A DNA stretch of 64,000 bases from Bacteroidales bacterium (GTDB taxonomy: Bacteria; Bacteroidota; Bacteroidia; Bacteroidales; CAIWKO01), in contig JALOBU010000001.1 of NCBI GenBank assembly GCA_023228145.1, positions 124,001 to 188,000 on the forward strand. Direction: 5' to 3'. Position numbers and translations under genes: made by a program. This document shows, one piece after another, positions 7,757 to 16,594 of this stretch. The notes under the pieces are model-generated. The model was given only the letters and a program-made list of their open reading frames with translations, made no database searches and was not told the DNA's origin. The number at the start of each line of letters is the position of its first letter. The stretch's first letter is position 1.

Positions 7757-9487
7757 ATGACGGGTTTTTTCTTAATGGTAGATTTTAACTCTTCTGATAA
7801 AATTCCATTTGAATATCCTCAGACATCAGGAGAATTGATAAATAATTCATTGAAAGTTGACGAATCGTTCCTGAGCCACTATGTTCTGAATAAATTTACA
7901 AATGATAAAATTTGGTTTAGTAATGAACGGTATGTTATCGCTATGGATGGTGTAGTTTTTAATTTTAAAGAATTAAAAAACAAATATTCCATATCTGATA
8001 ATGCAAACCTATTAATATTGCTATTTGAAAAATACGGAATTAGTTTCGTAAATGAACTTCGCGGAGAGTTTTGTGGAGTACTTTACAGTAAAGTGACAAA
8101 AACCTGGCATGTTTTTACCAATCATACAGGTTCAAAATGGGTTTATTACTATTACAATCAGAATAATTCATTGTTTATTGCTTCAACACAGGTAAAAAAA
8201 ATTGTTGACTGCCTGTCTAACAACAATATTCAATATTCACTAGATGAGATTTCGGCATACAGCTTAATCACTTTCGGTTATATGATAAATGATGGGACTT
8301 TGATTTCGGAAATTAAAAAAATAAACCCAGGTACTATTTTGGTTGTTAATAAATCCGCCATAAGATCAAAACGATATTACGAACTGGATAATACTCCCAA
8401 ATATTCCAATATTCCCTCAATTTGTGCCGAATTGCATGAACGTTTTAATTATGCTATCAGTCAGGAGTTTGAAAAGGATGATGAATATAGATATGCCCAT
8501 TTGGGAACAATATCTGGTGGTTTGGATTCCAAAACGGTTATCTGGTATGCATGCCAGAATAATTATCGCTCGTTATTAATAAATATTTCTGAATCTGGAT
8601 CTTTAGATGAAACTATTGCCAGAAAAATGGCAAGAGACATGAAGCTTGAACTGGTTTTTTATGCTCTTGACAATGGTGTATACTTATGCAATACAATCGA
8701 TGATACTTTGAAAATAAGTGATGGAAATATTGTTTATTCTGGTATTGCACAAACATATAATTCTATGAAAAGATTGGATGTTAAGTCTCTAGGTCTATTA
8801 CATACTGGTCAAATCGGTGATGCTGTATTAGGTAGTTTTTTAAAGACTAAGGCTCATGTTAAACCCTCTATCGAGGGAATAAAAAACTATAGTTATTCAA
8901 AAACATTATTGAATAAATTAACACCATATTTACAAAATCATGTAATAAGCAATTTTGAAAATGACGAAATACTAGGTTTTTATACCCGTGCTTTTAATGG
9001 AGCTTATGGCGGTTATAGGGCAATTGAAAGATTTACAGACTATTCATCACCCTTTATGCATATTGATTATTTGGATTACGCTCTGCAAATAAGTCCCAAT
9101 CTTAGATATAAAAGAAAAATATATCTTGAATGGCTAAAACATCATGCAAGTGTGGTATATCATTATCCATGGACATCAAAAGCCGGGTTACCTGCATATT
9201 ACCCAGATGTTTTCAGCAAAGCAATTAAAGGTATGAAATTAATAAAGTCCAAAATTTTCGGAATATCCCGGACATATTCTATGACACCTTTCGATTATTG
9301 GTGGAAAAAAAATGAAACGGTCAGGAATTTTTTTAATGATAAATTTCAATCATCCTTTATGCTTCTTGAAAATCATAAAGAGTTATATCAAGATTGCAGA
9401 AATTTGTTTGTTAATGGAAATTTAAATGAAAAAGCCAGCATTTTAACATTGCTCGAAGCAATAAAATATCATTATCTTATTAGGTAA
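7757..9487 (+). CDS. Asparagine-synthase-like amidotransferase with Thr in place of the catalytic Cys
   Basis: 576 residues in class II amidotransferase/asparagine synthase layout. The N-terminal part aligns with the glutaminase fold (DGVVFNFKELK in place of the usual NGEIYNY motif; LRGEFCGVLYS in place of L-x-G-x-FAFALWD). The C-terminal part has the ATP-binding PP-loop SGGLDS (253-258) and a weakened later motif TGQIGDAVLGS. The protein begins MTGFF where active enzymes begin MCGI: the nucleophilic Cys is Thr and the Gln-binding motif is eroded, so glutaminase activity is probably lost. It may use free ammonia or perform a different adenylation-dependent amidation, for example in glycan or peptide modification. 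The start at 7757 is chosen because a promoter element overlaps the earlier TTG. It is a lone plus-strand gene between the sigma-54 activator and groEL. Confidence 0.75.
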   Translation: MTGFFLMVDFNSSDKIPFEYPQTSGELINNSLKVDESFLSHYVLNKFTNDKIWFSNERYVIAMDGVVFNFKELKNKYSISDNANLLILLFEKYGISFVNELRGEFCGVLYSKVTKTWHVFTNHTGSKWVYYYYNQNNSLFIASTQVKKIVDCLSNNNIQYSLDEISAYSLITFGYMINDGTLISEIKKINPGTILVVNKSAIRSKRYYELDNTPKYSNIPSICAELHERFNYAISQEFEKDDEYRYAHLGTISGGLDSKTVIWYACQNNYRSLLINISESGSLDETIARKMARDMKLELVFYALDNGVYLCNTIDDTLKISDGNIVYSGIAQTYNSMKRLDVKSLGLLHTGQIGDAVLGSFLKTKAHVKPSIEGIKNYSYSKTLLNKLTPYLQNHVISNFENDEILGFYTRAFNGAYGGYRAIERFTDYSSPFMHIDYLDYALQISPNLRYKRKIYLEWLKHHASVVYHYPWTSKAGLPAYYPDVFSKAIKGMKLIKSKIFGISRTYSMTPFDYWWKKNETVRNFFNDKFQSSFMLLENHKELYQDCRNLFVNGNLNEKASILTLLEAIKYHYLIR

Positions 9488-9531
9488 ATAACAAATTTTT
9501 TTGAGATTTTGTTTGAAGTTAAAAAAGTAAT

Positions 9532-9559
9532 AAAAAAACCGGCAAAAGCCGGTTTTTTT
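9532..9559. terminator. Bidirectional intrinsic terminator
   Basis: A5'-A7-CCGGC-AAAA-GCCGG-T7 structure gives a perfect GC stem with a T run on either strand. It lies between the convergent asparagine-synthase-like gene and groEL and should end both transcripts. Confidence 0.9.
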
Positions 9560-9575
9560 ATTCTGGTGTGTTATT

Positions 9576-11312
9576 TTACATCATTCCACCCATACCACCC
9601 ATACCGGGATTCATCATAGGGGGTGGTGTATCTTCTTTTATGTCGCTGATAACACATGCAGTAGTTAAAAACATACCTGCAATGGAGGCTGCATTTTCAA
9701 GGGCTACACGTGTTACTTTAGTCGGGTCAATAACGCCTGATTTGAAAAGGTTTTCAAATTTTTCAGTATGAGCATTGAACCCGAAATCATCTTTTCCTTC
9801 TCTTACTCGCTGCACTATAACAGAACCTTCCAGTCCTGCATTTTCAACAATTTGCCGCAAAGGTTCTTCTAATGACCTTTTAATAATTGCAATGCCAATT
9901 TCTTCATCTTCATTATCTCCTTTAAGTTTTTCCAGAGTGTTAATAGTACGGATATATGCAACTCCGCCTCCGGGAACTATACCTTCTTCAACGGCGGCAC
10001 GGGTTGCATTTAAGGCGTCGTCAAAACGGTCTTTCTTTTCTTTCATTTCCACTTCACTGGCTGCACCAACCTGAATCACAGCTACACCGCCTGATAATTT
10101 TGCAAGGCGTTCCTGCAATTTTTCACGGTCATAATCTGATGTAGTATTCTCAATCTGTGTTTTAATTTGTGCTACTCTGGCTTTAATTTGTCCTGGTTCG
10201 CCTTTTCCGCTAACAATTGTTGTATTGTCTTTATCAACAACCACTTTTTCTGCTTGTCCGAGATATGATAGTTCAGCATCTTCAAGTTTGTAACCTGTTT
10301 CTTCCGAAATAAGTGTTCCACCTGTTAAGATAGCGATATCTTCCAGCATAGCTTTTCTTCTGTCTCCAAAACCCGGAGCTTTAACAGCTGCAATCTTTAA
10401 TGAGCCACGCAATTTATTAACTACTAAAGTTGCCAAAGCTTCTCCTTCAACTTCTTCAGCAATTATCAAAAGCGGACGACCTGTTTGTACTACTTTTTCA
10501 AGGATCGGAAGAAAATCTTTCATTACCGATATTTTCTTGTCATAAATCAATATGTAAGGAGTTTCGAAAACTGTCTCCATTTTGTCTGTGTCGGTAACAA
10601 AATAAGGAGAAATATAGCCCCTGTCGAACTGCATACCTTCCACAACCTTAACAGTTGTTTCTGTGCCTTTGGCTTCTTCAATAGTAATAACACCTTCATG
10701 CCCGGCTTTAGACATTGCATAAGAAATAGTTACCCCGATTTCATTTTCATTGTTTGAAGAAATGGAGCCAACCTGAGAAATTTCATCTACTGCAACAATT
10801 TCATTTATGACTTTAACTTTATCGGTATAGCTTAACTCCTGTTTTTTATCTTTAACTTCTTTAAAGATAACTTCTGCTTTGTCAATAATGTTGTTCTTTT
10901 TAATTGCTCTGGACTGGCTTTTAAGTTTGTCAATAATTACAGTTACAGCCTTGTCAATGCCACGTTTGAGATCCATGGGGTTTGCACCAGCTGTAACATT
11001 TTTTAAGCCGGTAGTTATAATTGCCTGAGCCAAAACAGTAGCTGTTGTTGTTCCATCTCCGGCAATATCTGCAGTTTTTGAAGCAACTTCTTTTACGAGT
11101 TGAGCACCCATGTTTTCAACGGGTTCTTTCAGTTCAATTTCTTTTGCAACGGAGACTCCATCTTTAGTAACCTGAGGTGCCCCATATTTTTTGTCAATAA
11201 TGACATTGCGCCCTTTGGGTCCAAGAGTGATTTTTACAGCATCTGAAAGAGCATCAACTCCTTTTTTTAACGCCTCACGGGCCTTAATATCAAAAATAAT
11301 TTCCTTTGCCAT
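9576..11312 (-). CDS. groEL: Chaperonin GroEL with a 34-residue insertion
   Basis: The 60-kDa chaperonin that folds proteins inside a double seven-membered ring capped by GroES, using ATP. Family signatures are all present: TLGPKGRNV, GDGTTTATVLA with its catalytic Asp, AAVEEGIVPGGG (about residues 435-446) and the flexible MGGMGGMM tail. At 578 residues it is longer than usual (about 545). The excess sits between LKSQSRAI (ends near 137) and SQVGSISSNN (starts near 179): a Lys/Glu-rich stretch of about 34 extra residues (about 138-174; DNA 10791-10901) beside the equatorial-intermediate hinge (E. coli Pro137). Without it the length is 544. It lies 32 bp after groES in a two-gene operon. No CIRCE operator was seen upstream. 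Confidence 0.97.
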   Translation of the reverse strand: MAKEIIFDIKAREALKKGVDALSDAVKITLGPKGRNVIIDKKYGAPQVTKDGVSVAKEIELKEPVENMGAQLVKEVASKTADIAGDGTTTATVLAQAIITTGLKNVTAGANPMDLKRGIDKAVTVIIDKLKSQSRAIKKNNIIDKAEVIFKEVKDKKQELSYTDKVKVINEIVAVDEISQVGSISSNNENEIGVTISYAMSKAGHEGVITIEEAKGTETTVKVVEGMQFDRGYISPYFVTDTDKMETVFETPYILIYDKKISVMKDFLPILEKVVQTGRPLLIIAEEVEGEALATLVVNKLRGSLKIAAVKAPGFGDRRKAMLEDIAILTGGTLISEETGYKLEDAELSYLGQAEKVVVDKDNTTIVSGKGEPGQIKARVAQIKTQIENTTSDYDREKLQERLAKLSGGVAVIQVGAASEVEMKEKKDRFDDALNATRAAVEEGIVPGGGVAYIRTINTLEKLKGDNEDEEIGIAIIKRSLEEPLRQIVENAGLEGSVIVQRVREGKDDFGFNAHTEKFENLFKSGVIDPTKVTRVALENAASIAGMFLTTACVISDIKEDTPPPMMNPGMGGMGGMM

Positions 11313-11344
11313 TTGTTTAATTTTTTTTTGTTATTATAATTTTA

Positions 11345-11623
11345 TTAAATCACCATATAAATATCATCTTCACGCATTATCAGATATGATTTTCCATCAA
11401 TAATGACTTCAGTACCTGAATATTTTCCGTAAAGAACTTGGTCACCTGTTTTAAGTGTCATAGGTTCGTCTTTTTTTCCTTTTCCAACAGCTACCACAGT
11501 ACCTTTCTGAGGTTTTTCTTTTGCTGTGTCAGGTATAATGATTCCACCAGCAGTTTTTTCTTCAGCAGGAGCTGGCTCTATAAGAACCCTGTCTTTTAAG
11601 GGCGTTCCTAAATTTTTTGTCAT
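11345..11623 (-). CDS. groES: Co-chaperonin GroES
   Basis: 92 residues with the GroES pattern: LKDRVLIEPAPAEEKTAGGI near the N-terminus (the mobile loop contacting GroEL), then GKGKKDEPMTLKTGDQVLYGKYSGTEV and the ending LIMREDDIYMVI. It caps the GroEL ring in the cytoplasm. It is the first gene of a groES-groEL pair with a 32 bp gap. The 185 bp space upstream to secG holds the secG terminator at its far end; I could not identify a convincing TAnnTTTG promoter or a heat-shock operator in it. Confidence 0.97.
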   Translation of the reverse strand: MTKNLGTPLKDRVLIEPAPAEEKTAGGIIIPDTAKEKPQKGTVVAVGKGKKDEPMTLKTGDQVLYGKYSGTEVIIDGKSYLIMREDDIYMVI

Positions 11624-11752
11624 AACTTTTACTTTTTGATTTATAATTAATGAGGATTAGTTTTATATTTCGTTTGCAATAGTCATATTTTATGCCATTC
11701 AAGAAAAATTATATTAAATGGACAATTTTTCAGTTTCGATTATATAAAAAAC

Positions 11753-11785
11753 AAAAAATGTCAGAACGGATATGACATTCTGACA
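11753..11785 (-). terminator. Intrinsic terminator of lptE-TPR-secG operon
   Basis: On the minus strand TGTCAGAA and TTCTGACA form an 8-bp stem around a 12-nt loop (11759-11785), followed by TTTTTT (the A run at 11753-11758). It lies 24 bp downstream of secG. Confidence 0.8.
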
Positions 11786-11808
11786 CTTAATATTTTTAAA
11801 TTTATTGA

Positions 11809-12132
11809 CTAGTTGTTCCCTGTGGGTGCAGGGGTATAATCAACAGGTTGTTCGTTATTAATCTGCTCTCTGAGTTCGGTATCAATAGTTGCATCTTTGT
11901 TGGCTCTAGGTATAACAAAAATTGATACTAAGCTCAACACAACGAGTGCAATAGCAAGGGTCCATGTGGCTTTTTCAAGAAAATCGGCTGTTTTTCTAAC
12001 ACCCATAAACTGATTAGATGATGAAAAATTGGAGGCAAGCCCACCACCTTTTGAATTTTGAACTAAAACAATCAATATTAGCAAAATACAAATTATAAAA
12101 ATGAGTACAGAAATTACAATATATGCTCCCAT
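11809..12132 (-). CDS. secG: Preprotein translocase subunit SecG
   Basis: 107 residues with two membrane helices (about 4-24 and 55-75) joined by a loop containing NSKGGGLASNFSSSNQFMG, the hallmark loop of SecG. SecG is the auxiliary subunit of the SecYEG channel in the inner membrane and speeds SecA-driven export. The C-terminal tail is a polar extension seen in Bacteroidetes SecG. It follows the TPR-like gene by 20 bp and is the last gene of the lptE-TPR-secG operon, with a terminator downstream. Confidence 0.92.
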   Translation of the reverse strand: MGAYIVISVLIFIICILLILIVLVQNSKGGGLASNFSSSNQFMGVRKTADFLEKATWTLAIALVVLSLVSIFVIPRANKDATIDTELREQINNEQPVDYTPAPTGNN

Positions 12133-12152
12133 GCTGAATATTATTAATGAAG

Positions 12153-12905
12153 TTATTTACTTAATTTTAATTTAAGATTTTCAATTTGGGCTGCAAAATA
12201 ACTGCTTTTTTCCGGAACTAACAAATTTAATTTGAGGTAAATTTTTAGTGCTTTTTCGTTTAAGCCTTGTGAAATATAAATTTTTGCCAAAGTTTCACTA
12301 ACAATATCGTCATGTTCAACACAACTGTTCTCAGCCATATTAACCGAACTAAAAAAGTCTCGCTTTGGCGGTGATATTTTTGGTTGTTCGCGGACAAATT
12401 TGTCAATCAGGGCATTTTCTTCCTTTTTATAGGTTGACAGCTGTTTATTATCAGGGCTTTCAACTTCAGCATTGCTTGCTTGATTTTCTATTGGACTGAC
12501 CTTATCATCTGGGCTATTTTCGGACTCTTTCGAGTTTGAAAATTTTTCAGGTTTATTGTTTGACAATGTTGAATCAACTTCAGGTTGTACTTCATTAATT
12601 ATTGCTTCTTCAACATTCTGAGTGAAGGGCTGTTCTTTATTATCATCTCTTAATGTTACGGGTTGTATTACTTTTTGATTATATATGAGCCAATAAAGCA
12701 CGGAACGATCGTTAATATGTGCTGCAGATTTTTTTAATTGTTCCTCAAACTGGATATCATTACTAATGTTCAGGAATGTAGTGTATAATAGATGTGCGGT
12801 TTGAAAATAAGGATATTGATTAAGCAGAGATAGCATTTCCTGCTTATTAATCTGGGTTATGTTTTCATGGTTATTGATATAACCAATAAATTCGCTTTTA
12901 TTCAT
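12153..12905 (-). CDS. Hypothetical TPR-like protein between lptE and secG
   Basis: 250 residues with three parts. The N-terminal 85 residues are probably helical and contain MLSLLNQYPYFQTAHLLY. A long acidic, low-complexity linker follows (about 90-190, rich in Glu, Asn, Ser and Pro). The C-terminus is a TPR-like helix pair with VSETLAKIYISQGLNEKALKIY-type spacing, given here only as a pattern. No signal peptide is seen, so it should be cytoplasmic. A protein of this kind commonly sits between lptE and secG in Bacteroidetes, but no function is known to me. It starts 7 bp after lptE and ends 20 bp before secG, so co-transcription is nearly certain. A protein-binding scaffold role is inference from the TPR motif. 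Confidence 0.75.
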   Translation of the reverse strand: MNKSEFIGYINNHENITQINKQEMLSLLNQYPYFQTAHLLYTTFLNISNDIQFEEQLKKSAAHINDRSVLYWLIYNQKVIQPVTLRDDNKEQPFTQNVEEAIINEVQPEVDSTLSNNKPEKFSNSKESENSPDDKVSPIENQASNAEVESPDNKQLSTYKKEENALIDKFVREQPKISPPKRDFFSSVNMAENSCVEHDDIVSETLAKIYISQGLNEKALKIYLKLNLLVPEKSSYFAAQIENLKLKLSK

Positions 12906-12912
12906 TTATTAA

Positions 12913-13422
12913 TTACCAATTAACGGCAGTTTTATTAAATACATCATCAACGAGATATTCAATAATTTGTTCTACTATCTCGTTTTCAACGCTGGAAAGG
13001 GTTTGAGAGCTGGGATAGTCAGCATATCTCATAAAACTGGCTTCGTAATTTTGTTTTTCATCGTACTTATTAACAAAGCGAATATTAATAGTTATTGATA
13101 GACGGTTTAGAGCTGCAGTTTGATCTCCCTGAATAGCCGTTGGCGAAGTATAATAATTTGTTATTTCTCCCGAAAGGTCAAAATCGCCAACGGAATTAAC
13201 CGGAACCAGGTTTGTTTGGGAGCTAAACCGATTACGCAGGGCCTCTGTTAACTGTTGGCTTAATGTCGGTTTTACAAGGGATGCATTGTTTTTAATATAA
13301 TGGATGGAAATAGTTTTGATTTCGGGGGGAATGGATGCGCCGGTAAAGGAATAATTTATTTTGCATGATTGTATTGTACAAATCATACTGAATAACAATA
13401 TAATTATTACTTTTTGCTTCAT
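12913..13422 (-). CDS. lptE: LptE-like LPS-assembly lipoprotein
   Basis: 169 residues with a lipoprotein signal peptide ending IQSC (Cys20). The mature part starts KINYSFTGASIPPEIKTISI, a pattern typical of the Bacteroidetes LptE family, and continues with a small alpha/beta domain (LTEALRNRF, FDLSGEITNY). LptE plugs the LptD barrel in the outer membrane and helps insert lipopolysaccharide. It leads an operon with the TPR-like gene and secG, driven by a well-matched promoter just upstream. Bacteroidetes LptE is very divergent from that of E. coli, so the call rests on the family pattern and gene order. Confidence 0.85.
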   Translation of the reverse strand: MKQKVIIILLFSMICTIQSCKINYSFTGASIPPEIKTISIHYIKNNASLVKPTLSQQLTEALRNRFSSQTNLVPVNSVGDFDLSGEITNYYTSPTAIQGDQTAALNRLSITINIRFVNKYDEKQNYEASFMRYADYPSSQTLSSVENEIVEQIIEYLVDDVFNKTAVNW

Positions 13423-13430
13423 ATCTAATG

Positions 13431-13460
13431 CAAAAATAATTCTAAAAATGAAACTGTCAA
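13431..13460 (-). promoter_or_regulatory. Promoter of lptE operon
   Basis: The minus strand reads TTG (13460-13458), a 19-nt spacer and TATTTTTG (13438-13431), a full match to the Bacteroidetes promoter form. It ends 8 bp before the lptE ATG, implying a very short leader. Confidence 0.6.
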
Positions 13461-13469
13461 ATTAAAAGC

Positions 13470-14885
13470 TTAAAGTTTCATAAGCGGATTTGAGACTTTC
13501 TGATAGAAAATGTAATTGCATCCAAAGTGTACGTTGAAATTTTTTGTGTGATAAGGAATAATAGCTGCAAGAAAATTGTCGGTAGATAAAAATATCTGGA
13601 ATGGTCCAAATCTAAGGGCTGCTCCAATACCAAAATTAAGCCACTCACGGTTCATATATGAGTATGAAAATGAAAAATCCAGTATGTTCTTGAACAACCT
13701 GTTATATGCTATAGTAAACGCAGGTTGAAAAGTCTTTCCATATATTTCTCCTCGGAAAATTACCGCAGCACGGTCTTTTTTTGAAATATTGTAATATCCG
13801 CTCAAATAGATTTTTGTTGGAAGCGGACTGGAATATCTTTTATTTTCTTCTTCAATTTTAAATATATTCGCAATGGAGTCCAATAGTTTGTCAATAGCAT
13901 TTTCCTGTGTTGAATCTTTTCTGAAAAAATCTGCAATGTCAATGCCCTGAAAAGTAAAACTTTTATCACTCATGGAATATCTTCTGGTTTCGGTTTTCCA
14001 GAAGATATATCCAAAATCAATAACACTGGCACCTACAGTCCATTTTTCATTAATTTTATATGTGGCACCCAGATCAATGCCGAATCCGGGATTATTAAAG
14101 TTAAACAAATAATCTTTGTAATCATCAATAGTCATTGTATCGTTATCAAATAAAGTGTTATATATTTTTTCCGGCGCTGATGTATAAAGATCAAAATCAG
14201 AGTTGGCAGTGAGATTATAATATTCTTCATCAACCTCAAGGCTTAGTTTGCTTTTTTTTGTATAAACATTTGACATCCCGAATAAAAGTTTAAACCTTCC
14301 CCCTACAGTCCATTTGGAATTCAGGTTGTAAGTGTATCCAAGAGCTAATTCACGATAATGCGTAAGTTCGGCTCCTAATCCGTTAAAGTTGGCTGCAGAA
14401 CCAATAAATTGTGAATTTCCACGCCATATCATTGAGAGAAGGTCTCTTGGGTAAGTAAACCTGAATCTTAATTTTTCGGTTAAAGACAAACTAACATAAT
14501 GTACACGTTTAATTTTAAAACCAAAAGAAAGAAGCTCAATTTGCTGGTTTAATATTAGATGATTTTTTTTAGCAAGGCCATCCACAACATCTTCAAAGTC
14601 AAAGTATAATGAATCATCTGATTTGCGCTGGTGAATCAGGTCATCATACTTAAATCCGCTATTTGAAATACTGGTATAATTTGAAGACAATACAGGTAAA
14701 AATACAATAGGGAGACAGCCAATATGTATTTTATAAAGCGGCATCTGCCCCGGGTTATCATAGTATGCCTGAGGTAAAGTGCTCATAGTATAACTGGTCA
14801 TGCCATCCTGGGCTAGAACAAAATTATTAGTTATGACAAGGGTGGCTGCTATTGCAAAAAATATTTTTATTCTTTTCATGTTCAA
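13470..14885 (-). CDS. Outer-membrane beta-barrel-like protein, DUF5723-like
   Basis: 471 residues with a signal peptide ending VLA followed by Gln-Asp. The mature protein has alternating aromatic/polar strands throughout, such as ELALGYTYNLNSKWTVGGRF and FGIDLGATYKINEKWTVGAS, typical of a monomeric outer-membrane barrel. An early NPGQMP motif and overall form resemble DUF5723 proteins (FadL/PorV-like barrels of Bacteroidetes). No function is known. It lies 7 bp after a 539-residue putative lipoprotein gene on the same strand, so the two probably act together at the outer membrane. It ends 47 bp before lptE, which has its own promoter. An in-frame ATG two codons in is an alternative start. 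Confidence 0.7.
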   Translation of the reverse strand: MNMKRIKIFFAIAATLVITNNFVLAQDGMTSYTMSTLPQAYYDNPGQMPLYKIHIGCLPIVFLPVLSSNYTSISNSGFKYDDLIHQRKSDDSLYFDFEDVVDGLAKKNHLILNQQIELLSFGFKIKRVHYVSLSLTEKLRFRFTYPRDLLSMIWRGNSQFIGSAANFNGLGAELTHYRELALGYTYNLNSKWTVGGRFKLLFGMSNVYTKKSKLSLEVDEEYYNLTANSDFDLYTSAPEKIYNTLFDNDTMTIDDYKDYLFNFNNPGFGIDLGATYKINEKWTVGASVIDFGYIFWKTETRRYSMSDKSFTFQGIDIADFFRKDSTQENAIDKLLDSIANIFKIEEENKRYSSPLPTKIYLSGYYNISKKDRAAVIFRGEIYGKTFQPAFTIAYNRLFKNILDFSFSYSYMNREWLNFGIGAALRFGPFQIFLSTDNFLAAIIPYHTKNFNVHFGCNYIFYQKVSNPLMKL

Positions 14886-14892
14886 TGGAGTT

Positions 14893-16512
14893 TTAATAAG
14901 TTACATGTAACTTCGCTCTGACACCTACTTGGACTAAAAGATTATAGTCTGAGTAAATGTTTACAATCTGAGTTGAGCTTTGTGAGGATAACATTTGAGC
15001 ATGGACAAGAGCTTTTTTTGTTTGTTTGAGATTAGAAATGCGTTGTTTTTCGAAGGTTGTTTCCGTATATTTATGAACGGACTGTGTAACCATATATGGA
15101 GGGGAAGAACTGCAAGGTGCAGGGGCAACTATTTGTTGAGCAGGTGTTAGTAATGAATCAAGTTTCTGGTTGTTTTCGTCCAGAAAATATACTTGCATGA
15201 TAGCTTCAACAGGAAAGCCGTTAGTTGTGTTAATGCGGAAATGTAAATATTCTGCCACACCTAAATCTTCCCCTAATTCAAAATCGAGGGTGTCCTGAAT
15301 GATAAAATTCCATGTTTTTCCTGCCAGAGGTAGTTCCACCTGAGCATCAATATCAAACTGGCTGTCAAAATTGGCAAAATTATCTGATGTTCCTCCGGTT
15401 GGATTTGAAACCCCAGCGATATCTGCAACAAACCATTTTGGGGATATTAAGACCCCATTCCAAACATTACTGTTTGTTTTGTCGAGTTGCAGTTCTGTTG
15501 TAACGCTTTGGCCAATTTGAGATATTGACGGGTAATTAATATCCCAGGAAGAAGGTACACCGCTAATTAATACGTCTGGCTGCATATCATTCCCCTCGGT
15601 AGCCTTAAGATTGGTAATATTAAATCGGACAGGCATCCCGAAAGAATTAGTGGCTATGAAGTTGATTTTTGGGTCTTCAAAATCTATAAACCCATGAATA
15701 TTGTTCTTAAAAAGTCTTATTTCAATAGAGTCACCTGGGAAATTAAAGTACATTTTTTTAAAATCTCCTTCAATTTTTTGCAAAACAATATCGCTGAATG
15801 ATTCATTAAGGCTTAAATTGTAAGGAGAGTTGTTTGAATTGCCGTTCCCGTGAACAGTGATTGTATATATGATATCCAAAACATTTTTATTAAGTCCGGT
15901 GTTGTCGAATGTAAGTTTATAGCCCGAAATATCAAAGAATTGATTGATATTGGAATTATAAACATAATTTATATTTTGGTTAAAAGGAATGCCTCCAAGT
16001 GTTGCATTGGGAATTGAAATGTTGATGGTGGCATCATGGTTTAAATCCGCAGAAAAAACAGAAAAATTAAATAGTCCGGTTTTGAGTGTCATTTCGTCAA
16101 TGATTACACTATCGGGTATGACCATAAATGAATAATTTACCTGATGTGGTGTGGCCTGCAGATCTGTCCCGTAAGGAAGTGCTCCTGTTACACTGAATTG
16201 TATATTGGTGTTTAAATTTTGTACCGGGAAAAATATCAGTTCAGCTGCAGTTCTGGAGTAAACTTTTTTGGAGTATATCAGGGTTTGAAAGTGAGTATTG
16301 TCTGTAACAAGATTATTATAGTCATGGTCATTTATAATATCTGCCAGAGTTAAATTGGAATATATGGCAGAGACAGCTACGTCAGGATTCCATTCTCCGT
16401 CTGTATCGAGCATGTCAAAGTCAAACTTGTCTCTATAGCATGAAAAAAATGAAAATACAAGCAGTAAAAATAAAATCGTTTTTGCTGCCGGAAATCGTTT
16501 GAAATTTTTCAT
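14893..16512 (-). CDS. Putative surface lipoprotein of unknown function
   Basis: 539 residues. The N-terminus is a basic/hydrophobic signal ending FFSC (Cys25), a probable lipobox although Phe at -3 is unusual. The mature part is rich in Asn, Thr, Ser and beta-strand patterns with no recognised motif; several stretches read like repeated Ig-like beta-sandwich modules. I do not recognise a characterised family. It is followed after 7 bp by the outer-membrane barrel gene, and a barrel-lipoprotein pair of this type is probably one functional unit. A possible -7 element lies 24-31 bp upstream. Confidence 0.65.
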   Translation of the reverse strand: MKNFKRFPAAKTILFLLLVFSFFSCYRDKFDFDMLDTDGEWNPDVAVSAIYSNLTLADIINDHDYNNLVTDNTHFQTLIYSKKVYSRTAAELIFFPVQNLNTNIQFSVTGALPYGTDLQATPHQVNYSFMVIPDSVIIDEMTLKTGLFNFSVFSADLNHDATINISIPNATLGGIPFNQNINYVYNSNINQFFDISGYKLTFDNTGLNKNVLDIIYTITVHGNGNSNNSPYNLSLNESFSDIVLQKIEGDFKKMYFNFPGDSIEIRLFKNNIHGFIDFEDPKINFIATNSFGMPVRFNITNLKATEGNDMQPDVLISGVPSSWDINYPSISQIGQSVTTELQLDKTNSNVWNGVLISPKWFVADIAGVSNPTGGTSDNFANFDSQFDIDAQVELPLAGKTWNFIIQDTLDFELGEDLGVAEYLHFRINTTNGFPVEAIMQVYFLDENNQKLDSLLTPAQQIVAPAPCSSSPPYMVTQSVHKYTETTFEKQRISNLKQTKKALVHAQMLSSQSSTQIVNIYSDYNLLVQVGVRAKLHVTY

Positions 16513-16535
16513 AATTGATAGTATTTAATATTTAG

Positions 16536-16543
16536 CAAATATA
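16536..16543 (-). promoter_or_regulatory. Putative -7 element before lipoprotein-barrel pair
   Basis: The minus strand reads TATATTTG, 24 bp upstream of the lipoprotein start. No -33 TTG is visible at the usual distance. Confidence 0.35.
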
Positions 16544-16594
16544 CGATAAATAAAAGAAAAAGTAAATAGGGCATTATGATTGTTATAAATACAA

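Noticed and set aside
10791..10901. Frameshift pair or small intein as cause of the extra GroEL residues
   Set aside because: Flanking signatures are in frame on both sides, the segment is only 34 residues and lacks intein splice motifs; a true insertion is simpler.
11624..11758. CIRCE heat-shock operator upstream of groES
   Set aside because: No TTAGCACTC-N9-GAGTGCTAA-like inverted repeat is present.
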